The position numbers were made by a program, and so were the translations under genes. A stretch of DNA of 64,000 nt. Source: Brevundimonas sp. Lineage in GTDB: Bacteria > Pseudomonadota > Alphaproteobacteria > Caulobacterales > Caulobacteraceae. The notes below the pieces were generated by a model that ran no database searches, was not told the DNA's origin, and saw nothing but the letters and a program-made list of their open reading frames with translations. Shown one piece after another: positions 37,360 through 45,537 of this stretch. The stretch's first letter is position 1; each line of letters opens with the position of its first letter. Where the stretch lies: positions 1 through 64,000 of the forward strand of contig JAPZRF010000003.1 of assembly GCA_027531145.1 (NCBI GenBank), read 5' to 3'.

Positions 37360-37941
37360 TCACGAACCATCGGTTCTGATGTGGAACAGCTTCCGCAGGG
37401 CTTCAAGACCCTGGACCAGATTGCCGATGTCTGCAGCCGGCCAGCCCGAGGCGTCTTCGTCGGCAATGACAACCCGGTGAACGAGATCGATGGCCGCACG
37501 ACCTGCGTCGCAGCCAGGCGCGCAACCACAGGACCGCAGCAGCAGCTGCACGCTGGCAGCCTGCCTGCGCACCTTCTCGATAAGGTCAGCGTCGTGGACG
37601 ACGTCTGCACTGGCAAAGATGCCCTCGTTGATTAGAAGGGCCATCATCGAGCGGGGCTGATCGGTGGGCATCCCCATGATCGCCCTATAGCGGCCCATGG
37701 TGGTGGCATAGACCTGACCGGCTGAATATTGGTCGGTGGTGATCAGGCCGCGGAAGGCCAGCCGTCCCAGCGCCGACCCCAGCCGCTCATCACGGGCCTG
37801 CCTGGCGGTGACCCCATATTGCCGGCGCCGGGCTTCCACCACCGTGGCCAGGACGTCGGCCTGGGTCTCGCCGGTGGAGGCCCTGACCAGTTTTCCGCAG
37901 GGGTGGCGTTTGCCGGATTTGCGTTTGCGTCCCTTGGCCAT
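37360..37941 (-). CDS. phage hypothetical protein (early operon)
   Basis: A 193-residue protein; ATG 37941 (MAKGRKRKSGKRHPCGKLVR) is preferred over an upstream in-frame start. The N-terminus is strongly basic. The middle has the block RQYGVTARQARDERLGSALG, then LGRLAFRGLITTDQY. Such proteins are common beside RuvC-like genes in alphaproteobacterial phages. A nucleic-acid-binding role is suggested by the basic tail only. Confidence 0.75.
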   Translation of the reverse strand: MAKGRKRKSGKRHPCGKLVRASTGETQADVLATVVEARRRQYGVTARQARDERLGSALGRLAFRGLITTDQYSAGQVYATTMGRYRAIMGMPTDQPRSMMALLINEGIFASADVVHDADLIEKVRRQAASVQLLLRSCGCAPGCDAGRAAIDLVHRVVIADEDASGWPAADIGNLVQGLEALRKLFHIRTDGS

Positions 37942-37945
37942 GGGC

Positions 37946-38134
37946 TTAGTCCTCGACCTTGGGAGAACCGCCATAGAGCTTCTCGCCGATCTGGCGGATG
38001 AACTCCTTCTCGACCCAGTTCAGCCGATGGTCGGAGGCGCAGACGGCCAGAACGCCCATCTGGCGCCAACCTTCGCGTTTGACCTGCTCGGGATCGCGGC
38101 GCTCGCCGCCATAGCCGCGCGGACACCAGTTCAT
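37946..38134 (-). CDS. small hypothetical phage protein
   Basis: A 62-residue protein starting ATG 38134, where it overlaps the RuvC-like gene stop (ATGA). It reads NWCPRGYGGERRDPEQVKRE, then LAVCASDHRLNWVEKEFIRQ and ends acidic (GGSPKVED). It contains two Cys but no clear zinc knuckle. Coupling at both ends (3 bases to the next start) supports it as real. Confidence 0.7.
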   Translation of the reverse strand: MNWCPRGYGGERRDPEQVKREGWRQMGVLAVCASDHRLNWVEKEFIRQIGEKLYGGSPKVED

Positions 38135-38724
38135 CGCACACCTCCGCCGGTCTCGATGGCCCAGAGCAGGATGGCGATGGCATCGGCTTCGTTGTCGTCG
38201 GCCGGCGAGAACCCGCGCGCCTGGACTGCGGCCATCATGGCTGCCTTGTCGGCATTGCCGCGGCCGGTGGCGAAGGCCTTGATGGTGCCGACGGGCACGC
38301 CCTGATAGGCGACACCGTGTTCCTCGCACCAGGCGGTCAGCTGGCCCAGCAGGCCGCCATAGACGTGCGCGGCGTCGGTGCCGACATGACGGCGGACCTC
38401 CTCGAAGTAGACCGCACCGATGGGGCCAGCATCGCTCTGCAGCTGCTCAAGCCAACGCCTGAAGCGCAGATAGCGCATGCCGCCGCCGTCGAACCGGGAG
38501 GACTTGAGCGACAGGCACCCGGTGGTGGTCATGCCCATCGAACGCAGGGCCCAGCCGGTCGTGGTGCCGAGGTCGAGGGCGAGGACCGTCAGGTCGGGGT
38601 GACGGGTCGTGACGGTTGTGACGGCATCTCCATTATCGGCCTTAGAGGCGCGCGTGTACGCGCGTGTAACGCCTATAAGGGGGAGACCCGTCACAACCGT
38701 CACCGATGGCGAATTGCTCGACAT
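38131..38724 (-). CDS. RuvC-like Holliday junction resolvase
   Basis: A 197-residue protein. The RNase H-fold core has LALDLGTTTGWALRS (first Asp at about residue 51), YFEEVRRHVG (Glu) and DDNEADAIAILLW (last acidic pair), as in phage RuvC-like resolvases. ATG 38724 follows the primase stop by 3 bases. The first about 45 residues are encoded by a large imperfect palindrome and look unlike the family, so the functional start may be later. It probably resolves branched replication intermediates before packaging. Confidence 0.85.
   Translation of the reverse strand: MSSNSPSVTVVTGLPLIGVTRAYTRASKADNGDAVTTVTTRHPDLTVLALDLGTTTGWALRSMGMTTTGCLSLKSSRFDGGGMRYLRFRRWLEQLQSDAGPIGAVYFEEVRRHVGTDAAHVYGGLLGQLTAWCEEHGVAYQGVPVGTIKAFATGRGNADKAAMMAAVQARGFSPADDNEADAIAILLWAIETGGGVR
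38609..38703. repeat. 95-bp imperfect palindrome
   Basis: GTGACGGTTGTGACGG (38609-38624) is the exact reverse complement of CCGTCACAACCGTCAC (38688-38703). Inside are CCTTA/TAAGG (38640-38644 and 38676-38680), AGGCG/CGCCT (38646-38650 and 38670-38674) and a central CGCGCG-TGTA-CGCGCG (38649-38664). It lies at the primase-RuvC junction, overlapping the 5' end of the RuvC-like gene. It is a candidate replication origin, RNA structure or protein-binding site. Confidence 0.75.
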
Positions 38725-38727
38725 TGT

Positions 38728-41097
38728 TCAGAACTCCATGGCGGTTGAATTGGCTGGGGCGTCGCGCAGCTCCAGACCTCGGAAACCTCTGGCCGAGTTG
38801 GTGTTGGCGCGCGTAAATCCGCGGGCGGTGAGGGTTTCGGAGAAGCGCTTATTGGAGCCGGCATATTCGCCGTTGGTGTCGGCCCAGCTCTTCCAGCTGG
38901 CGTAGAGCGCCCCTGACGTCGCCTTGCAGTTCGGGCCGAGGTTGCAGCGCTCATCGAGCCAGCGGCCGACCGCATCCTCGGCGTCGAAATACTCCTCGGT
39001 CGCAGCCAGCACCGATGCCGGCGGCTGCAGCCCGATGCGCTGCCACTCCAGACAACCCTCGAGCGCCCAGCGCAGGATGCCATCGCGCTCGGCCAGCAAT
39101 CGGTCAGGCAGGCGCTTGTCGCGCTTGGCGGCCGGGATGGTGACTGTGAACGGGATCATGTGCAGACGACGGCGCATGGCCTCGTCGACATTGCGGATCG
39201 ACGGCTTGTGGTTGCCGACTACCAGCAGCTTGAACTGGGGGATGAACTCGAAGAAGTCCTGGCGCATGAACCGGGCGGTGATCTTGTCGCCGCCAGTCAG
39301 GGCTTTCAGCTTGCTCTCGGCCCAGCGGCTGCCCTGTTCGGTCTCGATGGCGGTCACGACGCGCGCGCCGCGCAGGCTGGCCATATCGGTCGGGTGCCGA
39401 TCCCCATGGCTGGCCATAAACATGTCCATCGCCGCGACCGTGGCGTAGTCGCCCATCATCGCGGTCAGGGTGTTGGCGAAGACCGATTTGCCGTTGGCGC
39501 CGGTGCCATAGAGGAAGAACAGCGCGTGTTCGCTGGTCACGCCGGTCAGGCAGTATCCGGCCATGCGCTGCAGATAGAGCTGAAGCTCGGTATCGCCGCC
39601 GGTGACGGTGGCCAGAAACTCACGCCAGACCGGACAGTCGCCCTGCGGCGAAGCGCTGGTGATCTTGGTCATGTAGGAGGGCCGATCGTGCGACCCGCCA
39701 ATGGCTGTGTGCAGATCCACCACGCCTGCCGGCGTGTTCAGCGCCCAGGGATCGCGGTCCCAGACCTCTGTCGTTTCAGCATGGCGCCGATCGGCCCGTG
39801 CGATGCGCTCGACCGCCGCAATCGTCGAGGCCGACGACAGCTTGGCCTTCAGCTTGGCGCTGGACGCTTTGCGCGCTGCAGACCGACAGACCTTGCGGGA
39901 CAAATCGTAGGCCTTGAGGGTGTCTTCGCGCACCCAGACCGTGCCGGTCCAGGTCAGCCACTGCCCCCAGGCGGCGACGTATCGCCAGTCCTGCGCATGC
40001 TGGCCGGTGAAGACCTCGGCGAGGGCATCCTCGGTCAGCTGGACCGGGGCCGCATCATCACCGCTGTCACCGCCGCCGCCTGTCGGACCGCCATTGCCGG
40101 TGTCGTCGAGGTAGTCCTCGCCGTAGCGGGCGCTGTCGAGTTTCCAGATCTTTTCGGCTTCCGACCTGAGCCGGGTCTGCTCCCACGGCGGGTCGATGCG
40201 GGCGTTGTTGTAGTCGACGATCTCCTGCCAGGCCTGGGTGGTGGTGACGTGGCCCTCGCGGCAGCGCCTAATCCAGTAGCCAATGATCCGCGACAGGGCA
40301 TCAAAGCGGGTTGTTCCGTCGACACCGCCTTCGCGCACTGCGCGGCCGAACAGCTCGGTCACGGTTCCAGTGCCGGTGCCAGCGTCGTTGTAGTCAAACT
40401 CTGAACTCGCCTCGCCCTCGAGCAGGGGCATGGCCAGAACCGCTTCGACCAGATCGCTGAGGTCGTGGTCGCGGTCGTGCTGGCTGAGGATTTCGACCAA
40501 TCGCGCCGTGCCGGATTTGCCGTGAACAGATCCTGCCACGCGGATGGGCTGATGCGGCGACCGAAACGACGGGTCGCCACCGACCTTGCTGGCGATCATG
40601 TGACGGGCTCGGCAGACCGTGGCGATGTCGTCGCCCTCGGCTGGTTCGCTCAGCCGCCAATAGAGGTGCAGCTTGCGCTGGCCTTCAGGGGTGACTCCGC
40701 CCGACGCGACCACCAGGCTGGGGTCACCCAGATGTCGGGCCAGGTGTTCGTGCTTGGCAGCAATATCGCCGTGGTCGAGATCGACCAGCACGACCTGGGT
40801 CTGCACGATGTGTTCGGCACGGGCTTCACCAGATGCCGCAACGGTGCCTGGCACCACGAACAGCGCCATGCCGTTGTCGGCAGCCCATCCCGCCTGGATA
40901 ACTAGCTTGTCCGCCAGAGCCGCGTCACACTCCATGAAGGGCGTGTGCGGCATCTGATCGCCGCCGCCTTTTTCCGCGAGCGCGCGAACCGGGACGAGGT
41001 GGTCGCAATAGCCGAACACCATCTGGGTGAAGGCCGCGATCATCTCGGGATTGGGTTTTACGCGATCGGCCGCGCCCTGGCTGTCCGCCGCCGTCAT
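38728..41097 (-). CDS. phage primase/helicase (D5-like)
   Basis: A 789-residue protein; ATG 41097 (MTAADSQGAADRVKPNPEMI) overlaps the nuclease stop (ATGA). The N-terminal half looks like a DNA-primase domain (VVLVDLDHGD, GNGVTP-like LYWRLSEPAEG, SVHGKSGTARLVEI). The C-terminal half is a D5/SF3 helicase: a D5_N-like stretch (DPWALNTPAGVVDLHTAIGG), Walker A GTGANGKSVF (about 540) and a downstream VVGNHKPSIRNVDEAMRRRL. It primes and unwinds phage DNA. Confidence 0.9.
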   Translation of the reverse strand: MTAADSQGAADRVKPNPEMIAAFTQMVFGYCDHLVPVRALAEKGGGDQMPHTPFMECDAALADKLVIQAGWAADNGMALFVVPGTVAASGEARAEHIVQTQVVLVDLDHGDIAAKHEHLARHLGDPSLVVASGGVTPEGQRKLHLYWRLSEPAEGDDIATVCRARHMIASKVGGDPSFRSPHQPIRVAGSVHGKSGTARLVEILSQHDRDHDLSDLVEAVLAMPLLEGEASSEFDYNDAGTGTGTVTELFGRAVREGGVDGTTRFDALSRIIGYWIRRCREGHVTTTQAWQEIVDYNNARIDPPWEQTRLRSEAEKIWKLDSARYGEDYLDDTGNGGPTGGGGDSGDDAAPVQLTEDALAEVFTGQHAQDWRYVAAWGQWLTWTGTVWVREDTLKAYDLSRKVCRSAARKASSAKLKAKLSSASTIAAVERIARADRRHAETTEVWDRDPWALNTPAGVVDLHTAIGGSHDRPSYMTKITSASPQGDCPVWREFLATVTGGDTELQLYLQRMAGYCLTGVTSEHALFFLYGTGANGKSVFANTLTAMMGDYATVAAMDMFMASHGDRHPTDMASLRGARVVTAIETEQGSRWAESKLKALTGGDKITARFMRQDFFEFIPQFKLLVVGNHKPSIRNVDEAMRRRLHMIPFTVTIPAAKRDKRLPDRLLAERDGILRWALEGCLEWQRIGLQPPASVLAATEEYFDAEDAVGRWLDERCNLGPNCKATSGALYASWKSWADTNGEYAGSNKRFSETLTARGFTRANTNSARGFRGLELRDAPANSTAMEF

Positions 41098-41840
41098 GCC
41101 CAGCACCTCTGCCTCCAGGCGCACCAGGCGCATTCGAAATGTTCGGGATCGGCGGAGACGCGGGGCAGCCATTCGCCGGCGTCGCAGGCCTGAAGAATGC
41201 GAACGGCCTTGTCGCTGGCCACCTGCGCCAGAGCGCCGTTGAACGGCACCAGCTCGTGCCAGAGCTCGCAGGAGTCCTTGTTCACGGCCGTGAAGACCGC
41301 CGGATGCTCGGTCAGGCCCAGATAGGCTTGGTAGAGCGCGATCTGGGCCGCATAAACCGGCTTCGAGACCGTGACGCCGCGCTTGACGATATCGCGCCAG
41401 TTCTTGGCGTTGGCGGATTTGCATTCCCACAAGGCCGGGACTGCCAGCCCATCGGGCGCAGCGACGATGACCCCGTCGATGTGTCCACGGACACGCCCGC
41501 CAGCCACCGAGAAACCGAACTGGTCGCCGGACGCGTTGCGGGTGCGCAGATCAAATCCCGCCTTGGTGATCCAGTCGACGGCAAGGTCCTCAAAGCAGTG
41601 GCCCGCCGCAAAGATGCGTAGGGTCTTACCGGTGAACTCGCCGCCCGGGTCGCGAGGAACCTGCAGGAACTCATACTGCAGCAGCCGCGAGCAGCTTTCG
41701 CCAAGGCGGCTCCCGCCCAGATACTGGCGTGGTTCGCGGACGCCGTTCTCCGCGGTGAGCACGGCATCGATGCGCGCGTTGACCTCGTCGGCGAAGCAGG
41801 CGGGTTTTTCGCGGTGATTGAAGTCCAGAGGTCCGGTCAT
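41094..41840 (-). CDS. PD-(D/E)xK nuclease with Fe-S-type cysteines (Cas4/RecB-like)
   Basis: A 248-residue exonuclease-like protein. The core shows AAGHCFEDLAVDWI (His motif), VRGHIDGVIV (Asp) and LWECKSANAK (ExK). A Cys near the N-terminus (SRLGESCSRLLQY) and three at the C-terminus (CAWCAWRQRC) have the Cas4/AddB layout that holds a 4Fe-4S cluster. Together with the Sak4-like and helicase genes it probably serves phage recombination. It overlaps both neighbours in the early operon. Confidence 0.87.
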   Translation of the reverse strand: MTGPLDFNHREKPACFADEVNARIDAVLTAENGVREPRQYLGGSRLGESCSRLLQYEFLQVPRDPGGEFTGKTLRIFAAGHCFEDLAVDWITKAGFDLRTRNASGDQFGFSVAGGRVRGHIDGVIVAAPDGLAVPALWECKSANAKNWRDIVKRGVTVSKPVYAAQIALYQAYLGLTEHPAVFTAVNKDSCELWHELVPFNGALAQVASDKAVRILQACDAGEWLPRVSADPEHFECAWCAWRQRCWA

Positions 41841-42034
41841 CAGAACGGCACCTCCGGAGCGCTGTCCCGCATCGACTGCAGGAAGGCTCCGACGGCGGCC
41901 TGAGCCATGTTCCTGGCCTGGGGCCCGGTCACGTCACACAGCCGGCGTTCCCAGCCGATCTCCGCCATGATCTCGGCCATGGCCTTCAGCCCGGCGCTCA
42001 GGGCGGCGGTTTCGCGCTCGTCCGGATCAACCAT
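41840..42034 (-). CDS. small phage protein, first gene of the early operon
   Basis: A 64-residue protein starting ATG 42034 (MVDPDERETAALSAGLKAMA), acidic N-terminus, helical middle (EIMAEIGWERRLCDVTGP) and an amphipathic end (AQAAVGAFLQSMRDSAPEVP). The longer frame up to 42145 has a Cys/Arg-rich start unlike the rest. The stop overlaps the nuclease start. No function known to me. Confidence 0.7.
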   Translation of the reverse strand: MVDPDERETAALSAGLKAMAEIMAEIGWERRLCDVTGPQARNMAQAAVGAFLQSMRDSAPEVPF

Positions 42035-42128
42035 GAGCCACACCTGTGGACAGGAGCAGCAGCAGCGAGACAGGCAGGTGATTCGCTGTCGTAATGGTCG
42101 CGCAGACGACCATCGCGGGGTCGCCGGT

Positions 42129-42299
42129 ATGATTGAGACCGACAAGACTGTGGAAACAGCTGCTCCGGGACATGGCCCGGAGCTGGTTCAGAAGGCGCAG
42201 AAATTCGTGCATGCGACAGGGCTCCAGCTAGTCCTGTCACCTACCGGCGCGATCTTCGAACTGTCGGGAGAACAAAAACCGAACTTACTGTTTTGGTAA
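42129..42299 (+). CDS. possible small protein before the two-gene cassette
   Basis: A 56-residue ORF (MIETDKTVETAAPGHGPELV, then FVHATGLQLVLSPTGAIFEL) with balanced, protein-like composition. It ends inside the palindrome at 42281-42303. The ribosome site is weak and it lies antisense to the early-operon leader, so it could be fortuitous. Confidence 0.35.
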   Translation: MIETDKTVETAAPGHGPELVQKAQKFVHATGLQLVLSPTGAIFELSGEQKPNLLFW

Positions 42300-42303
42300 G
42301 TTC
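42281..42303. promoter_or_regulatory. operator-like perfect inverted repeat
   Basis: GAACTTAC (42281-42288), 7-base spacer, GTAAGTTC (42296-42303), about 50 bases upstream of the start at 42355. It has the size and symmetry of a dimeric repressor site. The second cassette protein ends in a possible winged-helix domain and could bind it. A TATGCT at 42315-42320 might be a -10 element. Confidence 0.6.
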
Positions 42304-42354
42304 ACCCGGGGCGCTATGCTGGCGTCTCTATTTCCGTCGACCTGGGGAGTCGGT

Positions 42355-43536
42355 ATGTCGACCTTTAATCCTCGTACGTTTCTCAATCCGGATCGTATTT
42401 GCACAATTGCGCCCGATCTCCTGTTCCAGTTCCTTGGAAATTGGCAGGGATTTTTCGACTCCAAGAGCTTTGATCTGACGCCCCTCACATCGGCAAAGCC
42501 TCACTACGCTGAAGTAGCCAAGGTTCTGCTGGCCTCCGATGGTTCGATGCCGCCCGAAATGGTGGATGCGCTCCATTACATCGACGAAATGGCCCGCGAT
42601 GATGCGATCGACGCATTGCTTGAGCGTGCTGAAGATGACGGGCACACAATCACCGTCACCGAGGACAGCTCTTCAGCCGACGCGGCTATCCAGGTCTGGC
42701 AAGCGAACCCCGAGCTTCTGATTGAGGTCCATGCAGAAACGCTGGCGCTGAAGCAACAGAGCTTCATGTACTACGCCGGCAAGAAGACGAACCGTCGCGA
42801 CCTGATGAAGCACACAGCTCAAGAGGATGCAGCTATCCAGTCGAAGGTTGATGACTGGTTTGCCCAAAAGCGTCGTGGACGGGGCAGCAGGGTGTTTTTC
42901 TTCAAGAACGACAAGAAGGTCTGGATCGTTATCCGACACGGGAAGCCGATGCAGCGTGAGGGCAGCCATAACGAAGATGGCACTACCGGGATCGCTTTCT
43001 ATCGGCCTCAGGAACACGATGTTCTTGTTTACGATCGCAAGCATGACGAGATGGGAGTGAACTGTAGTTCACGCCCCCTTCGAGAACACTATCTTGAAGT
43101 GATGGGTGATGCCCTTTTCGGGGACAAGTATTATTTCAACACAGCTACTAAATATACGCTCGCACCATTGGCTACTCTGGGCGCGAATGCGCTAACATGC
43201 CATGACGTTGATGGCATCGATATGGTCCGTCTTGGAGAAGTCCAGATCCCGCACGGTGGAGGCCTTTTGATCTTCAAGCACAATGATGTGTTCGCAGCCG
43301 ATTCCGCCTTCATCAAGATGGTCTTGCTGGGATCGATTTCGCGCGCCAGCTTCAAGGTGAAGTTCACGAATTCCAAGAACCCGAGGACGGTCAACATTCT
43401 GCCGTCCAGCGTCGCCCGCTACACGCAGAAGGGGGACAGTACCGCTGTCGAGGAATGGCTGAAGAAGCGTGGGTTCGACATTTCCGAAGCGGTCGGCGAG
43501 GACGATGATGGCGATGAAAATCTGGGCCGCGATTGA
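42355..43536 (+). CDS. unrecognised cassette protein A
   Basis: A 393-residue protein of unknown family. ATG 42355 is preceded by GGGGAG; an in-frame ATG at 42316 is less likely. It has an acidic helical N-terminal part (about 45-85, DALHYIDEMARDDAIDALLE), a central mixed region with RVFFFKNDKKVWIVIRHGKP and NEDGTTGIAFYRPQEHDVLV, and an acidic tail (EDDDGDENL). No Walker, nuclease or membrane motif is visible. Base composition is lower in G+C than the adjacent phage genes. It is coupled to the next gene by a 29-base overlap. Confidence 0.85.
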   Translation: MSTFNPRTFLNPDRICTIAPDLLFQFLGNWQGFFDSKSFDLTPLTSAKPHYAEVAKVLLASDGSMPPEMVDALHYIDEMARDDAIDALLERAEDDGHTITVTEDSSSADAAIQVWQANPELLIEVHAETLALKQQSFMYYAGKKTNRRDLMKHTAQEDAAIQSKVDDWFAQKRRGRGSRVFFFKNDKKVWIVIRHGKPMQREGSHNEDGTTGIAFYRPQEHDVLVYDRKHDEMGVNCSSRPLREHYLEVMGDALFGDKYYFNTATKYTLAPLATLGANALTCHDVDGIDMVRLGEVQIPHGGGLLIFKHNDVFAADSAFIKMVLLGSISRASFKVKFTNSKNPRTVNILPSSVARYTQKGDSTAVEEWLKKRGFDISEAVGEDDDGDENLGRD

Positions 43537-44575
43537 GGCCATCCCCGCGGCTGGGGCAACCCGTAAGCACTGGAAGGTCGTCTCAGGTGATGACTGGTCA
43601 GCGCTTTCGCCGCTGCTCCGCGCGACGGGCCTGGAAGCGGAGACCATCCCATGCTTCGAAGTCCAACAAGGCGGTTGTATTCGCCGTATTGTAAGGCATT
43701 CGGTCGACAATATCCGCGCAGCTTGCGGCGAGCCAGCGGGGCTCTGCAAAAGTGACAAACTGACGGCTGCAGAGGTTGAGTTCCTGGCGCTTGATCGTGT
43801 GCGGCTGGTTCAGGCTCTTGGTCAAGCGCTCGAACTTGAAGGTGCGATGGTGCCTCGTTCCGACCAGCGGGTGCTTTATTTGGGGTCCCACAATGTTTCA
43901 GCTGGCAAGGGGTTTCCGGTTTTTCTGCTCCTTGGTGAAGCCCAGTACGAAGACGCAGCATCAATATTTGCGGAAGTGGAATGCACCGTAGGGCCAAAGG
44001 TCTTGATTGCGCTAACGCGACACGGGCTGGGCGATCAGGCCAAAGCCTACCTCAACAAGCTTGGTGCGAAGCAGATGCATCTCGACAAACTGGTAGGCTT
44101 CGACTTTACCGCAAAGCTTATTCCCCTGTCGCCGCCCGAGGAGCTCTTTGCTGAAATGCGGAGCCAACTGACGGCTGTTCCAGATACTGCGCCTTGGCGC
44201 TTACCGTCCTCGGCAAAGTGGGAAGAAGTCTCCCTTCACTTCATTTCGGACGATAAGATTACAGTCAGTCACAATAGAATAACCCGCACATTCGATGCTT
44301 CAGAGCTTGGGATGATGGATCGCAGGAAGAAGCTGCCGGACACTCAGTGGGCTCTGCTGAAAATCATCGCGCAAAACCGCGGCCGCATTCCAATGCCGGA
44401 ACCGGGCAGTGCTCGGAAGTCGAAGGAAAGCCTGTCGAAAAAGCTGAGCGCCGCCTTCGGAATCGAAAGCGACCCGATCAAGGCCTCGAAAGGTGAGTAT
44501 GTTGCATCCTACATCACCAATGCCGATGGCCTTACACAGGGCAAACAGGGAGCCTCGAAAACGAAATTTCGCTGA
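43508..44575 (+). CDS. unrecognised cassette protein B, possible C-terminal winged helix
   Basis: A 355-residue protein. The start at 43508 (MAMKIWAAIEAIPAAGATRK) follows GCGAGG within the end of gene A; a second ATG at 43514 is also possible. The N-terminal part has EAETIPCFEVQQGGCIRRIV, the middle is alpha/beta-like (VLYLGSHNVSAGKGFPVFLL). The C-terminal about 100 residues (LPDTQWALLKIIAQNRGRIP, then KSKESLSKKLSAAFGIESDP) resemble a transcription-factor winged helix. No known family is recognised. A terminator follows 36 bases later. Confidence 0.85.
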   Translation: MAMKIWAAIEAIPAAGATRKHWKVVSGDDWSALSPLLRATGLEAETIPCFEVQQGGCIRRIVRHSVDNIRAACGEPAGLCKSDKLTAAEVEFLALDRVRLVQALGQALELEGAMVPRSDQRVLYLGSHNVSAGKGFPVFLLLGEAQYEDAASIFAEVECTVGPKVLIALTRHGLGDQAKAYLNKLGAKQMHLDKLVGFDFTAKLIPLSPPEELFAEMRSQLTAVPDTAPWRLPSSAKWEEVSLHFISDDKITVSHNRITRTFDASELGMMDRRKKLPDTQWALLKIIAQNRGRIPMPEPGSARKSKESLSKKLSAAFGIESDPIKASKGEYVASYITNADGLTQGKQGASKTKFR

Positions 44576-44610
44576 CGACGACTGATATTTTTCGAAGTTT
44601 TTTTCGCCTG

Positions 44611-44648
44611 CCAAGCCGCCGGAAGCCCTCGAGGTTCGGCGGTTTTTT
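44611..44648 (+). terminator. rho-independent terminator after the two-gene cassette
   Basis: AAGCCGCCG (44613-44621) pairs with CGGCGGTT (44637-44644), followed by a run of six T (44643-44648). It closes the cassette transcript and separates it from the sigma-like gene. Confidence 0.8.
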
Positions 44649-44747
44649 CATGCCTGCAACACCCCCAGATCCGGGGCTCCAACGAATTTTCGCCGGTGAC
44701 CAGCGTTCGGGCCGTCGTGCCCGTCTACCTGGGCAAGGCGAAACAAC

Positions 44748-45356
44748 ATGGAGTTCCAGAACCGTTATGACGGGTTCTCCCCGCGAGTAGTACGCAACAT
44801 CCGATACCAGGCCCGCAGGCTCGCCCGCAGCGGCCGGCTTCCTGGCATGGACCAGTCCGATATCGAGCAGGACCTGATGCTCGACCTCCTGCAGCGGCAA
44901 TCGAAGTTCGATCCGGTGCGGGCCAGCTTCGACACCTTCGCTGATCGCGTGGTGACGCACCGGGTCGCCACATTGATGGCGCCAACCAGCCGGCTGCGGG
45001 CTGAACGCAGCATGGTCTCTCTCGACCTTCCGGCCAGCGCCAATGACGAGGATGCCCCGACGCTCGCGGAGGTCCTGCCCGAAAGCGCGGGGCTCTTTGC
45101 CAACGACAACCTTCCGCCCGAGACCGCGGCGGGCCTCGTTCGCGACGTCCAACGTTTCCTGTCCAACCTGTCCCCGGTGCTGAGGCGCTATGCCGGGGTT
45201 CTGGCCGCCGACAATGTGAGCACCGCTGCGCGCGATGCGGGCCTGCACCGTTCGACCATCTACGAGCGCCTCAGCCAGCTGAGGTCGTCGGCAACAGCGG
45301 CCGGTCTGCATGAATATTTCGGCAGCATCCCGACAGCATTTCCGCAGCGCCGGTAG
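44748..45356 (+). CDS. phage-encoded sigma-70-like factor
   Basis: A 202-residue protein with sigma region 2-like (about 10-75: SPRVVRNIRYQARRLARSGR, DIEQDLMLDLLQRQSKFDPV, FDTFADRVVTHRVATLM) and region 4-like parts (about 140-185: LSPVLRRYAGVLAADNVSTA, ARDAGLHRSTIYERLSQLR). Such short sigma-like proteins are common in alphaproteobacterial prophages. It probably redirects RNA polymerase to phage promoters. It has its own leader after the terminator at 44648. Confidence 0.85.
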   Translation: MEFQNRYDGFSPRVVRNIRYQARRLARSGRLPGMDQSDIEQDLMLDLLQRQSKFDPVRASFDTFADRVVTHRVATLMAPTSRLRAERSMVSLDLPASANDEDAPTLAEVLPESAGLFANDNLPPETAAGLVRDVQRFLSNLSPVLRRYAGVLAADNVSTAARDAGLHRSTIYERLSQLRSSATAAGLHEYFGSIPTAFPQRR

Positions 45357-45537
45357 GTGATCAGCAGAGGACGACGGCGGCCGCCGATCTGTTCCTCACA
45401 AGATCATGCCGGGCCTTCGAGGAAATAGAACACCCTCAACGGAAATACCTCGACCGCGTGCTCCAGGGCGGCGTCGGGCCCGGCAGTAGTTACTCAGACG
45501 AACCCTGGTTCCCCACGACGGAACATAGGAGTCCATC
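45357..45537. other. intergenic leader of the recombination arm
   Basis: About 180 bases with no ORF of note. The only clear signal is GGAG before the TTG start at 45538. A promoter for the downstream recombination genes probably lies here, but no -35/-10 pair stands out. Confidence 0.35.

Noticed and set aside
42355..44575. Reading the two-gene cassette as a classical toxin-antitoxin pair
   Set aside because: Both proteins are large (393 and 355 residues) and show no known toxin or antitoxin motif; size and layout do not fit.
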